Shown here: positions 24,666 through 37,100 of the stretch, piece after piece
Layout: the number at the start of each line of letters is the position of its first letter
How positions within the stretch are numbered: position 1 is the first letter of the stretch
Source: Coriaria nepalensis
Taxonomy: Eukaryota; Streptophyta; Magnoliopsida; Cucurbitales; Coriariaceae
DNA length: 64,000 bases
Assembly: GCA_027186245.1 (NCBI GenBank)
Contig: CP114499.1
Coordinates: forward strand, 6,949,001-7,013,000
Direction of reading: 5' to 3'
Position numbers and translations under genes: made by a program
Notes under the pieces: model-generated
What the model was told of the DNA's origin: nothing
The model's input: only the letters and a program-made list of their open reading frames with translations
Database searches by the model: none

Positions 24666-27600
24666 TCACCTCCTTCTCTTCTTGCCTTTTCCTAGTTGTC
24701 CTGATTTGAAAGCCCTCTCTTGTTCTTGAAGGAAGGCCTTTGCTTTCCCTTACTTTTCTGCCCTTTCTTGGTTCTCTCTTTCCTTCTCCTTCTCCTTCAC
24801 TGCAAACAAGAAGTGGTTGTCTTTACGGAGTTCCTGAGCCGCTCCCTTCACTTCGCGTTTTATTTCTTTCTGCAACTTTCTCCTCTCAACTCGTTCTAGA
24901 TCTGGATCATAGTCTCTACCCTTAACAAAGCTGGAAAAAGGAAAAAATAAAAAATAAATAAACATCAAATGATTATATGTAAAGTTCCACATTAAGGAAA
25001 GAAATATTAAGACCCGAATGATCAGAAAAGGAATCATAAGGTTACTTCTCTTCATATCTCGGGTTTAGCATTTTGATGGGAACAGGCTTTTGCTTCCGCA
25101 TTTGAAGTGGCTGCCTCAGAATGTTGTTTTCATCTACCTTTTTATTCACTAGCTGAGCTGCTTCTTTAAATTTATATTGTAATTCAGCTGGCAAGTTTTC
25201 CTGTTGCGCCACTTCAAGTAAAAGTGATGAAATTGGAGAAAAGATTTCAGGAAAGGAGCTTAATTCTTCGCAAGTGGTTGCAAATCCTTGAACTGTTTCG
25301 ACAACAGACAACAGCAAACTAGCCCTGCAAATTTAAAGAACAAATCTTAATTAAAAAAGAAAAGAAAAGAAAACAACATATTGATATATTGGAAAATCTA
25401 AACGATCTAGTCAAACATGAACTCTTGTCATAAATTACTGACCTGAAATTATCGGATTCGAAGAATGAAGAATCTTTGGGCATATCCATAATTGAGACAA
25501 AATTCAAGGGACAAATCTCATTCACAGAATCTCGTATACGTATAAGAGGCCGCACAGATTTTCACTCCAGTAGACGATAGAACTGCCAATATAACATTTG
25601 TAAGTCATTCCCCATAAAAGAGTAAATGTATAATCTTCAATCATGTGTGATGCTAATGAATCTACAAACAATAGAATGTCTTTAATTAGCAAACCACAGA
25701 GATTGCAATCATGCAGTCATACCTGAGAATCTTGATTTGATATACTTTTTCCCTCAGTTGAGGCCATCAGCAAAGTTCGAAGAAACATTATTGCTTCAGG
25801 GCAAAACTTTTTCGATTGCTTTGTGATCTGTGCATTGCAAATCAATAAATATGAATTAAGTATCAAGCTTCACAACTTCCCGGAAGGAAAGTGAAAAGAG
25901 GGACAATAAAAGAGAGTAGAAGATAATACTTACAGAGAGAAGCAAAGAACACAAGAACGAACCAATAGCAATATCCCGACCAGATACAAAGGGACAACGT
26001 ATCAGATATTCACACATCAACAATATTGCTGGGGTCATGACTACATGACGGAAATCAGAGCATGGAAATATCAGCGACCAAAGTCTTAAGAGGAACAACG
26101 TTTTTGAAGTAGGCCATAAGCTATTTTCTGTATGAAATAAAATAAATGAATTAGGTAAGAGAAGGGGGAAAAAGGGAACATAACCGATGATAAATAGTTT
26201 TGAAAATTGACTACTTTAGGTTATGTAAGCTAACCAGGATTCTTAACAATTTCACAAAATTGCGTTCGAGTACGTAATATCCTTTCTCGAGCACAAATGG
26301 CAGCAAAGTATGGGATCTCCAAGCTCATCTCCATCAGAGGCTTCACAAGAACATTTGATAACTCTAAGTTCAATGGCTTTTCATTTGCTAGTACACCATA
26401 GAATACCTGGAAAAAATAGCAGTACAGATGAGTATCAAATATTTTTCTATACAAAATATTAATAGTTACATTATCAAATCTAACTAGCCCCGGAATCCCC
26501 ACACACAGTGAAAATTACACGTACTGCAGTTAGTATGATGTTCACTTACAGATAATGAAGTTAATATGATCTTATTGAGCATAAAACGGGTCAAGAGTTA
26601 CATACTTGCATCTTCTTTCGGTTTTCTGCAGCTAACTTGATTGCATTGCTTGCCCGAATACGATTGATTATTAATATAGTGTCTGAAGTAGAGCAGTTAT
26701 CCAACAAAGAAGAGAATTCTTCTAAGCTTTTTGGAGCTTCAATTAGATAGGGAAGCTCTTTGGTTGGATGTTTAACATTCACTTCTGAGTTCTTCTTAAA
26801 ACTGGAAGAAGAATATAATCTAATAGTAATTCTGTGTAAGGGATTGTGATATATAAATATATCTTCTGCAGACCATCATTTAAATTCCATTAAGACTCTT
26901 AGACATGATGCCTCACTTGTGAAACATCAAATTCCGAGAATGCAAGACTGCTAACTCTCTGAACTAATCACCACAGATATAGATGAAATGGATATATAAA
27001 GGATTAAAAGCATTCAGTAAAAAATATGTTCCTCTATTTTGCAAGAGAGCATAATGGACCATGATATAGTTAGCAAAGCAGTTCTCACATTTTCCTCTCC
27101 TTCCATTTCAGTCCTCTCCTGTTGACTCTGCGGATCCAAAGTATTGGGATTAAGGAATCGTGATCCTCCTGCAAAAAGCGTAAAAAAAAAAAAAAGAAAA
27201 AAAAAAAGACACCGTTTATGCTATTAACAAGATACAACAGAAAGAGGAATCAACCAATTCTGGCAACTTCAAAGTTTAAACAATACCTGCACCACCGTAG
27301 ACTTCTTCATCGAGTGGCATTTCATCCTCAAAATCATCCTTCCCAGAGAATCCACCAAGACCTTCAATCCCAAAATCATCATCTTCTTCTCCATCGGATA
27401 GATTATACTTGCTTCTCTTGCTTACTTTCAGCTACAGATAAAAAGCATCAACTTCTAAGTTCGATCAATATTTTAAGCTTCTGAAAAGCTAGTCCAAACA
27501 TCAAAGCATAGCATACAATTTAACAAGCTAACCTGTCTTTCGCGTTGGGAACGCAAGAGGGCCTTCTCAAACTCACCAAGCTCTTCATTCTGTTCCCCAA

Positions 27601-27881
27601 TTCGTTTATCTACAAAAACCGAAGTCTTTCCACTTCACTCATACTCCTTCAACAGTGTCTTCTTCCTCTGCATCGCCAAAAAAACAAAAAGAAAAAGGCT
27701 GATAAGAAACAGAAACAGAAATCTCTGAAAGCTGAGGAATTTGATTACAGCTCTTCATGCCTTTTCGATAGCCTCGGAGCGAGCGAGTCCGATACGACGC
27801 TCTTCGCCTTTACGTTTCTTCCCGAGAATATCGAAGAGACCAAATGCTCTCAAAAGGATTTGTTTTTGAAGCCTTAGCCAT
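24666..27881 (-). pseudogene. NOP14: Decayed copy of nucleolar protein NOP14 gene
   Basis: NOP14 is a nucleolar factor for 40S subunit/18S rRNA maturation, about 900 residues in plants. Pieces in order (minus strand): MAKASKTNPFESIWS; FDILGKKRKGEERRIGLARS in another frame (near 27800-27840); TLLKEYE followed by TGA, then VFVDKRIGEQ; KYNLSDGEEDDDFGIEGLGG (27287-27431); KELPYLIEAPKSLEEFSSLL (26.6-26.8 kb); KPLNLELSNVLVKPLMEMSL (26.2-26.4 kb); IFPCSDFRHVVMTPAILLMC (25.9-26.1 kb); then the C-terminal third, 25.3-24.67 kb, to GQLGKGKKRRR. Lesions: frameshift after IWS, in-frame stops at KEYE-stop, LLE-stop (about 25557) and RAEK-stop (about 24750), and absence of several hundred central residues. 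Exon borders of the surviving C-terminal blocks are still well formed, so the loss is fairly recent. A functional copy is expected elsewhere. Confidence 0.85.
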
Positions 27882-27899
27882 TATAATTTGCAGGAAGAG

Positions 27900-29139
27900 A
27901 GGAGCTTGTTTTTTTATAAATCGAGGTTGAATATGAAGGGTTTTAGTCACACAGGTTTTGGTAATTTTAGCAGCTGCCGTACTGATCAAGTACCAACAGT
28001 ACAGGGATGAAGTGCGGCCGAGCGCTTCTTCGTCTTTTTTGTTCACGAGAAATCATATCATATCATATAAATTTCTGTAACATACCCATATAAAATTATA
28101 TCATATAAGATCAAATTATATATATATATATATAATTTTATTATAATTGTATTATTAATTAATCCTTATTTATAATTTTTTCACTTTACCACCAATTCAA
28201 CTTCTTAATTATAATTAATTAATTTTTAATATTAAAAATTAATTAATTATAGTAATAAAAATATATTTTTTTAAAAAAATATGGAATAACTAATAAAAAA
28301 AATAAAAAAAAATTCCCAAATTACGATAATCTTTTAGAGAGAAAACAAATTTATTAATACAATTATATTATATTTATACGTTCATAATGATTAAGATGGA
28401 TATCTCATATCCGAAAACTTACGGTTCACTCAGTCAATCCTCCAGAATCCAAATAACTCGATTTTTTCTCTCATGAATTATTTGTATCAATGGATTGATT
28501 CAATCTAAAAACTTGAGATAATAAGTGTAATCCGAAAAAAGATTTATAAGTGATTATTAATGGAATTGAAGTTATCAAATTATAAGGGGGGGATATCAAT
28601 TTATGCCTAATTGCTCCTCATATAATTCCTTAAACATAGTATTTATTTCTTCTCTTTTGACTGTTTGTCATGTAGTCATTATTGTTGCTTATTATTATTA
28701 TTTTTTCTTCTTTTGTTATCTTCTTCTTCTTTCTTCTCTCGTGGGCCGGAGCTTATTGCTCAACGGGGTTCTCCCATCGCCGGTTACTGATCAAAAGCAA
28801 AGCTCGGGACAACTTTCATGTTGTTTGTTAACGTTAGTGTGCTGATGAATTATACTAATTAATTGAAATCAAATATAGTCTCCAGGTAAAGTAATCCCAC
28901 TTTAAACAAAGAGGGTTAGATAGCAGTAATCCCACTGAGTAGATCATCAACTATTGCTCCTTGAGCTACTTATAGTTAAACCACAATTTTGAGAGTAAAA
29001 ACAACATAAGACTACTGCATGAAAGCTAGCTCATTGCATGCCAAGATGATATAGTACAATTAATGCTTCACAAAGGAAACACTTAAAATCTATACCCAGT
29101 TCCCACACAAATTGATAAACATATATATATTATATAGGT
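27900..29139. other. Intergenic spacer
   Basis: AT-rich DNA between the NOP14 relic and the 3' end of the MADS gene, including AT runs at 28110-28135. No supported gene; the open frame at 28603-28845 is a T-rich artefact. Confidence 0.6.
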
Positions 29140-32100
29140 TTAGGCGGCAAAGTATCCACCATGGCATGGATAATTTGGTTCGAGACTGAGATCAAGCTCG
29201 TTCCTGCTCATTTCTTGCCCTACCAACTGTTCAGTACTCCGCCTGCAAAATTTATACTTATTGTGAAATGACAACAAATTAATCAGATTGTAAGCCATGT
29301 ATACAGACATATCAACTGCAATTTATGTTTTCTACATCTTTCGAGATGTTTGTTCGACTCGACTTATAAACTTATCGGAGATCGACAAATAAACATTAAG
29401 ACATAACAAAATTATCTCAGATAAAGGTACACTTGTTGAATTAGTTGAACACCAAATGTATACTGGGCAATGTATATGGTTATGATCACCTGATGGCTAA
29501 GTAGGGAAGTGAATTTGACTGCAACAAGAAATTAGGGTTATGATCACCTGATGGCTAAGTAGGGAAGTGAATTTGACTGCAACAAGAAATTAGGTGTATC
29601 AGCATCACGGTTTAGCATCTGACCATCTTCTTCCAACAGCGCTTTCCGTGCCACAGCCTCCTCATTTTTCTTGATCTAAGATCAGTTGAAGAATCATTAA
29701 ATAATGATTACAGTAAATCGATGATCATGAATAGTAATCAACGATGCTGCTTGAATATAACAGATGTAATCATGAGTTCATCCCGAATAGTATGTACACT
29801 AATTAAGTTTGTATCGATCAGGCCCAAGCTAATAGAGATTGAAAGTTGAAACCGACATTAAAACATATTTTTTAACATTGTATGAGATAACTAATCACAA
29901 GACAAGAAGTTAGGACACATTTGATTCAATTATTTGGTTGGAATATAATAATTTTTTTCATTTTATTTCACTGTTTGTTTCAAATAATGATAAAATATGA
30001 ATGAAAAATCAATTTCTAATAAAATGAAAAAAAAAAATTATTTATTCATTCTTACCAAAATAAGTATCTTTAATAGAAAACAATATATTTATTCATTTGG
30101 ATGAAGTATTTTATATATTTTTAAAATTTTATTATCACATTAGGATAATTTTTGAAACTTCTTAACTTAAGAATATTATAATTTGATTTATATTTATTAT
30201 TTATTTTTAATATTATTTTCATTTCTTATACAACTAAACAGATACAATTATTGTGTGCAATCATAATGTAAAAATAAGAAGGCAAATCAATCACCTGCTT
30301 GGCTAGCAAGATGTTTTGGTCTCTTATTGCCTTCTCCTGTACTCCAATGACAGAAGGGAATAAAATATGCTTAGGTATCAAAATATCAAGACATTACAAA
30401 GAAAATTTTATATGCACCACCATATGCATTCTCACGTGTTATAATAATGAATATGATCTTAATTATAAATATCACTTTTAATATATTATATAAATAATAT
30501 ATATATAATTAAGATCATATATATCATGATAATACATGTAATATATATAAATATCTTTCGTATCAAAATCTCTCAACATTACGAGCAATACAACTAAAGA
30601 AAAAGCGAATCAGTGTCCTTGCCTTTTTCTGAAGTGCAGAGATGGATTCAAACATGAGCTGGGTCTGTATGAAAATATATCTCTAATTAGTGGCCACAAC
30701 TATAAAAGGTCTAATTTTAAAAAATACAAAATAAACCCCTAGAATTTTAATTATAATAATTCATCTAGTCACACGTACTTTTCTTGATCGGACCCGTTTA
30801 AGGGCAGTGTCAAGCTGTTGCTCCGAATTTTGAAGTTCTTTGAGACTCAAAGAATCGAGATCTTCTCCCAGATAGTGCCTGCACAAAAGTTTTAAGGTTT
30901 CTAGAAATGAAAAATGTCTTGCATTGATGTTCAAGGAAAGCATTTATGTAGAAGGCGAGAAAGTACAATTACCTTTGGGTCTTCTGCAAGAGCTCAACCT
31001 TAGCCTTGAGCCTAGAATATTCCAGCATCCAGTTTCGCTGCACATTCATCAATACGTATACAGACCAAATTGACTAATTTCAGAACGCAGATGTGAACTA
31101 AGATGCTTTACTTAAAAAAGTGAAGTGTTAAAAATAAAAAAAAATGATGAGGTGATTAATTTAAATATATTATATATTGTTCATTTTAATTATATATAAT
31201 ATAATAATAATTTCTCTTGTTATATTATAAAATATTATAAATTGCATTATTACAAGTCATGATTTTGAGTATTTTCTTCACCTTTTTAGTTTGGATAGGA
31301 AGGATTGATGTAAACAAATTTGGAGTCAAGTAAGCAAAATTGGAATCCAAGCACATGATATATATAGTTGTATATGCTGTGAAATGGAAATATCAAAGAA
31401 TCCTATAAGATGAGTTTGTTACAAACTTATGCAATTAGAACAGACCTGTAACTCGAGTTCATCAGTCGCGACCCGGTCGAGCTGTTTCTCTGCGAAAGAG
31501 TACGTCTCATAACGATCAAGTATCTTCTCCATGCTGTCACAAAACATAATTGCATAAATACATAGATAATGTGTATGTGCTTTATGTTATATATATATAT
31601 AACATATATATATATACAACGATTATTATTGTTATGTAATTGTTATTTTAAGGTAGCTTCATGGTTTTCGTTTCCCTAATTATTCTGCTTTGTGCAGATC
31701 ATTGAATTGTAGCTTCAGATTATAGAATAACAGCGCAAATGGGCAGTGCTAGTTAAAGGCTATAGTACTATGTACGTACTTTCTACTTTCTTCAAAACGA
31801 GGGAGATAATAAGGACAAATTATGAGCTTACAGGCTCTGTTAATTGAATATTTTCTCAATAAAATGTTTTTATAAGTACTAGTTATTTTGACAGTAATAC
31901 GTCAAAGCACATGCATAGTGAAACACGTAACAAGACTAATTGTACATTTGTGCCCTACATCATTGATATGTTATAACTCTCAAGTAAAACTGTTGGCCCA
32001 TTGATTTTGAGTTGAAACCCCTAATTTCTACAATCATCGGTTGAGATTCTTGTAAGTTTGAGCTAATATCATGAACCGAGTCGCATTAATGGAAAAAAGC

Positions 32101-33559
32101 AAGCATTTTGTAAGTGTGAAGTGGATGTTAGCCAATGTTAACATCAATTCAGAAGATAGGCCCGACATAGAACAATATAGGGATTATATTAGGGACCAAG
32201 AGCAATTGAACTAATTAATAACATAATGTCTACAACATCATATTAAACTGTTAACTTATGATCACTTGTTCTAAAATGTTGAAATGTTTAGCTTATGATC
32301 GATCACCTGTTCTTTAATGTTAAGATGTCATATATGTGCGCGTTTCATTTTTCAGTTCTAAAGACATGAGATTGGATTCAAGAATGTTTTTGAAGCAGAG
32401 GATTTTCATTTGTACTTTGGGAGCCAGAACTATATTGAAACTTTACATTATAACATAAATTATGAATAAAAAAGGTGCAGATAAAAATGAAGCTCATATA
32501 TATACAAACTGACATGCACCAGCTTTATACAATTATATATGACATATATATATATATACACTTATCTTTAAATTCGGTTTAAACTTTTAACCTATATATA
32601 AAAGTTCAAGATCCAGATACAAATCAAGGTTTTCTGATCCATACTGCATCAGTACTTTTATCTAAAGTACCCAAGCTAGCTAGTTCATCCAACTCAACAA
32701 GATTCTATATGACACATATATATATATATACGCTTATCTTTAAATTTGGTTTAAGCTTTTAACCTATTTATAAAAGTTCAAAGATCCAGATACAAATCAA
32801 GGTTTTCTGATCTATATTACATCAGTACTTTTATCTAAAGTACCCAAGCTAGCTAGTTCATCCAACTCAACAGGATTATATATATTTTCACATGTATGTA
32901 ATAGATTGACTGTAAGGTATTATCCAGTATCCAGCTTTATGCTGTACTAAATCCATATGCATTTTATGCCTTGAGAAACGTATCTTTGACGACCTTTAGG
33001 TATACTGTACCTCCTTTACTTCAAAACTCTCAGCTAAGGTTTCTTAAACAATTATCAGCAACCTTAAAACTTAATCTCCCTACTCTATATCATATATTAT
33101 TTCAAAGTAATGTATATTTAAGTAAAAATAAAGTAAGAAATAAAAACCCTAACAGCGTCCCTCAACTGATTGAAATTTACTAATTTTGACGAATAAAAAT
33201 GAAGCAAATTAATGAAAAAAGAATAAAAAATAAAAGAGAAGAAGAAGAAGAAGCTGTCTAGGGTTTTTTTTTTGTTTTTTTTTTGTGAATAATATATATA
33301 GTAAAAATTTAAGAAGGGGAGAAGATATGGAAGAGACATGATAAATTAGTGGAAGTGTATGAATAGAAATGTACCAAGAATCAGTAGCGTACTGAAAGAG
33401 CTTCCCATTATAAGAGAAGACGATCAAAGCAACTTCAGCATCACATAAAACAGAGATCTCATGAGCTTTCTTCGTCAAACCACTTCTTCTTTTAGAAAAC
33501 GTTACTTGTCTGTTGATCTTGTTCTCTATCCTCCTCAACTGAACTCTACCTCTCCCCAT
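29140..33559 (-). CDS. AP1: APETALA1/SQUAMOSA-clade MADS-box transcription factor, 8 exons
   Basis: Modelled as complement(29140..29242, 29548..29675, 30295..30336, 30623..30664, 30779..30878, 30973..31037, 31446..31533, 33375..33559), 250 residues; Arabidopsis AP1 has 256. Residues 1-60 are the MADS domain ([20 protein letters not shown]), 61-90 the I region, and 91-175 the K domain with [20 protein letters not shown]. Exon lengths 65, 100, 42 and 42 are the classic MIKC pattern. The C-terminus [14 protein letters not shown] matches the euAP1 motif, so this is AP1-type rather than FRUITFULL-type. AP1 specifies floral meristem and sepal/petal identity. Oddities: the terminal CFAA prenylation box reads YFAA; intron 5 has a GC donor (exon ends 30623); a 58-bp duplication overlaps the exon 7 donor; the MADS domain has SGLTKK where SGLLKK or AGLLKK is usual. 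A TATA-like tctatattta lies near 33660. Confidence 0.88.
29478..29593. repeat. Perfect 58-bp tandem duplication over the exon 7 splice donor of the AP1-like gene
   Basis: 29478-29535 and 29536-29593 are identical. Each copy carries, on the minus strand, a ttgttgcag acceptor-like site, 29 bases of coding sequence, and the donor CAG|GTGATC. The copy nearest exon 7 supplies the real exon end at 29548. The second donor lies 58 bases downstream, and using it would read through an immediate TGA. Confidence 0.9.
30430..30545. repeat. AT-rich inverted repeat in intron 6 of the AP1-like gene
   Basis: gaatatgatcttaattataa is followed about 50 bases on by a complementary ataattaagatcatat arm. A similar structure lies at about 11840-11935. 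MITE-like, without a clear target-site duplication. Confidence 0.4.
32531..32882. repeat. Diverged tandem duplication of about 172 bp in intron 1 of the AP1-like gene
   Basis: The stretch starting cttatctttaaatt at 32561 recurs at 32733, offset 172. The copies share the ctagctagttcatccaactc block and differ by scattered substitutions, so the event is older than the 58-bp duplication. MADS first introns often hold regulatory elements. Confidence 0.85.
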
Positions 33560-33619
33560 TTTCTCTCTCTCTATTTTTCCCGGAAAAGGCAAGAATTTCT
33601 CTGAGACCAACAAGAGAGA

Positions 33620-34136
33620 AAGATGTTTTTGATCAATCTCTGATGGGTTTTATTCGTAAATATAGAAACTGTGCCAAATTCGAAGGGTGACTGACAAAAC
33701 ATGTGCTGTGTATAGAACTATAAATGGTAGAGTTATGTTCAGATACGTGGGAAAAAAAAAAAAAAAGAAGCGGTTTTTGGTGGAAGTAAATTGGACTGAG
33801 ACGAAAGCATGGTTTTTCGAAAACCGGTGGTTTTTTAAGAAAGTGCTGTCGAGTTCTCGTTGGTTTGTAGATTGTGTCTTGTCGTTCTTTTCCGGTTTTT
33901 CCTTTTACTGTTACTCTTTTCTTTTTCATTTTCTTTATAATTAGGGATTATTTGGTTTGGTAGGGTTAAGAATAAGTTTAATGATTTCGATTCTGAGATT
34001 TATTTGGTTTGGTAGGTTTATTATACCCATTATTAACTTTTAATATCTATAAGAATGAAATGAGGTGATTAGTGATTATCATGAGGTGGTAATTTGAGTT
34101 TAAAACAAATTGAAAGTGATTATTTTCTTTAAGAAA

Positions 34137-34170
<34 letters not shown>

Positions 34171-37100
34171 AGTTTTGCATCATTTCGGAATTGACTACGA
34201 GCCTCGTCCAACACAAAATCAAGTTTCTATCGTTTTTCCTTCTCTTTCATGTCTTCTATCTTCGATTCAGCTTTCTCTGCTCTCTTCCTTGACTAAGACA
34301 AAATCATTTTCTTTGAAATTATTAGAATTGTCTCGTTTAGAAAGAATATATTTACTTATTTTATAACTAAAAAATTAAATTTTGATTTATAATATTTTTT
34401 AAGAAAAAATATAATTAATATCAGAGTTAAATCTAATAGATATATTCATGTTTCATAAAATATCATTTATATATTAAGCAATTTATTGAATTATTTAAAT
34501 GATTAAATCATAAATGATGTGGAGTATTAAAATTATTTCATATTATTTAAAGAGAATATATATATATTAATTTATAATTAAAAAATTATATTTAATTTTA
34601 TAAAATTTTTTAAGAGAAAATATAATTGGACTCATCACGATATTGCTTGATGGCACGTTGCTCTACCAGCTCCGACTAAATATTTATTCTTTATCTTCTT
34701 CTCGAGTAAATGAAATCAAAGTGTTTCAATAGTTTTTTTTTTGTTTTTTTTCTAAAAAAACTTGTTTTCCGGATACTGTAATGCTATTTTTTCTTCTCGA
34801 GTAGCTAATTTTGTGGAAATTAGGGCTATTTGATTTAATTTTAGAGCTATCTGCATTTCAATTTCATTCACGATCTGTAAATTTTAAACATGCCCGCCAT
34901 ATGTTTGAACAATTGTCTGTGGGCAATTCTAAGTAAACAGTTGGGGTCGAAAGAAACAAATCTGTTTCTGTTTCTGTAATTCGTCTAATTTGTCTTCTGT
35001 TGTGATGTAACTGGAAATCTCGATTGCAGCCATCAACAGCAATTCCATATCTGTCCAGATGCCAAGATTCTGCACACTTCTCCAACTCAATAAATCTGCT
35101 CAGGTGCATTTTCTTGTCCATAGCCAAACCAAAACATGCTCACTAAATTAGAATTATACAAAACTAACCGAGTTGACTATGGTTGTCTTGATATAAACTG
35201 GGGTGTGCTAAATATTGACTTTAAATGAGATATTAGAGAACGATGATGAGATGTTTGAAGACTTGTCTTCGTTAAAAAACATTTATATAAAGCTTTTTTC
35301 TTAATAAATTGATGATACTTGACTCAGTTACTTATCTTCTGTTATGCTAATTAAATAGTGCTAAACTTATGTTTAGGTTTTTCTTTTGTTCCCTTTTCGT
35401 TTAGAATAGGTAATATATTCTTGGTAGACTGCTGTTTAGTTTTGTCATTGTCAAGCTTGGAGATCTCTCTATCCTATATATTTCAGATGGGTATGCTGTT
35501 TTACGTTAATATTAATATTTTCATGTCTAGTCAGGAATTCAGCAGTTATGAAAGGCGTTTGTCTAGTCAAATGAAATTATGAAGATCCTTACTGATTCCC
35601 TTTGCCCTCAGTCCATTAGCATTGCAGCTTTTGCAAAGAAGGTAAGCATGTTTTATTGTCTCTTTTCATTTTTAAGATTTTGAGTTTAGCTTTGTGATCA
35701 AAATAAAATATTTAGAGTTGAAAAAAAAAAAAAAAACTTGTTCATTCTTGAGGTGCCTTTGTATTTTGTATTTTAAATTTTGCATTTTGGGATAAATCTA
35801 AGTTGAGTGTAGTTTCATTTGTAGTGACAACTCTTGATCGTTTTGCTAATCTATTTGGTGTAGTTGGTCTGCTTATGTGCTTGATGAGAAGGATGTAGAG
35901 GAAGCTCCATCAGATTTCAATGTTTCTGGGTCGGAGACCATATTGGGATAAATCTAAGATGAGTGTTGTTTCATTTGTAGTGACAACTATATAATGTGTT
36001 TTTTTTTTGTAATAAACATTGTAAATGTATTGCTCCGAGTTGATTTCTCCAATTGATTTTTCATACTAAACATGAGAATCAATGAAAATAGAGAATCAAA
36101 ATTTAGATTCTTATACACAATCAAACATGGAATCATAGTGAAATCATTCAACAACATTTAACATTTTTTCCATTCAACAACATTCATCAATACTACTAAA
36201 CTTACCCTTTCTAAAAAAGCAATATTATACTACACAATTATATTATAAGGTTCTTGCCGTTAATTTGGGTTTAATTTAAATGGTAGACGAAAATGTTAAA
36301 AATATTCAATAGGAAACATAACAATAAGTTAGTAGAGAGTAAACAAGCAGTAGTAAAAATGCAAACATTTCACATTTTGAGGTAATTTTTGGGTAGTTGA
36401 GGAATACATGTTTCTAACAATTTGAATGGTATCACATATTATTTGTGATGATGTGGCATTATACAAGCTAACAAAAATAGATACTTTCGGATTATTTTAA
36501 AATATCTCTTCACATTTATGATTAAAGATAAAAAGAAAAGAAATATAAAAATCAGACTATAGAGTTATGTATTCAACAAGTTTCATACGTACGGAGACAT
36601 TGATGTCAAGGAGGGACTCTAGAGTCTTTCTTGAGATGGTAATTTCAAACATGTATGAATGTGTGTAGTCTCGTTCATGCATGAATGCTAATAGAACTGG
36701 CTTGATTGAATAAGAAACATGCATGAATGTGTGATGGCAAGGAGAGAAAATAACTGTATACGTGATTGAAGTGGACTTGGAAAACGAACACTCTTTACTT
36801 CTGCCAAAACTATGATCACATGATGATTATGTGGAAAACCGGCCAGTAGTCTCGTTTGATGCTTTTAATTAAGAGGCTAATTTTAGCTCTCTCTTACGAA
36901 GATCCCAATCCTTAATTCTTATCTTCCATTTCCTTCCCCAATAAAGTTGTAAAATCTCAACAACCGGTTCGTGCCATATAAACTATACATATATATATAT
37001 ACGAGCTGAAAGTCTTACTTTCAATTTATCTATTTCATCGAATCTTTTGAGTGAATTATATTTATAGTAGATCGATCAATCTCAAACCGTACATATCAGC

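Noticed and set aside
27218..27877. Plus-strand frames of 88 and 110 residues
   Set aside because: They are antisense shadows of the NOP14 relic, whose minus-strand pieces match the family.
34640..34690. ggcacgttgctctaccagct looks like the reverse of a tRNA D-arm
   Set aside because: Only about 15 bases match; no anticodon arm, T-arm or acceptor stem could be built around it.
34864..35127. 87-residue minus-strand frame near the AP1-like promoter
   Set aside because: No recognisable family, no splice partner; possibly a transposon remnant but nothing decisive.
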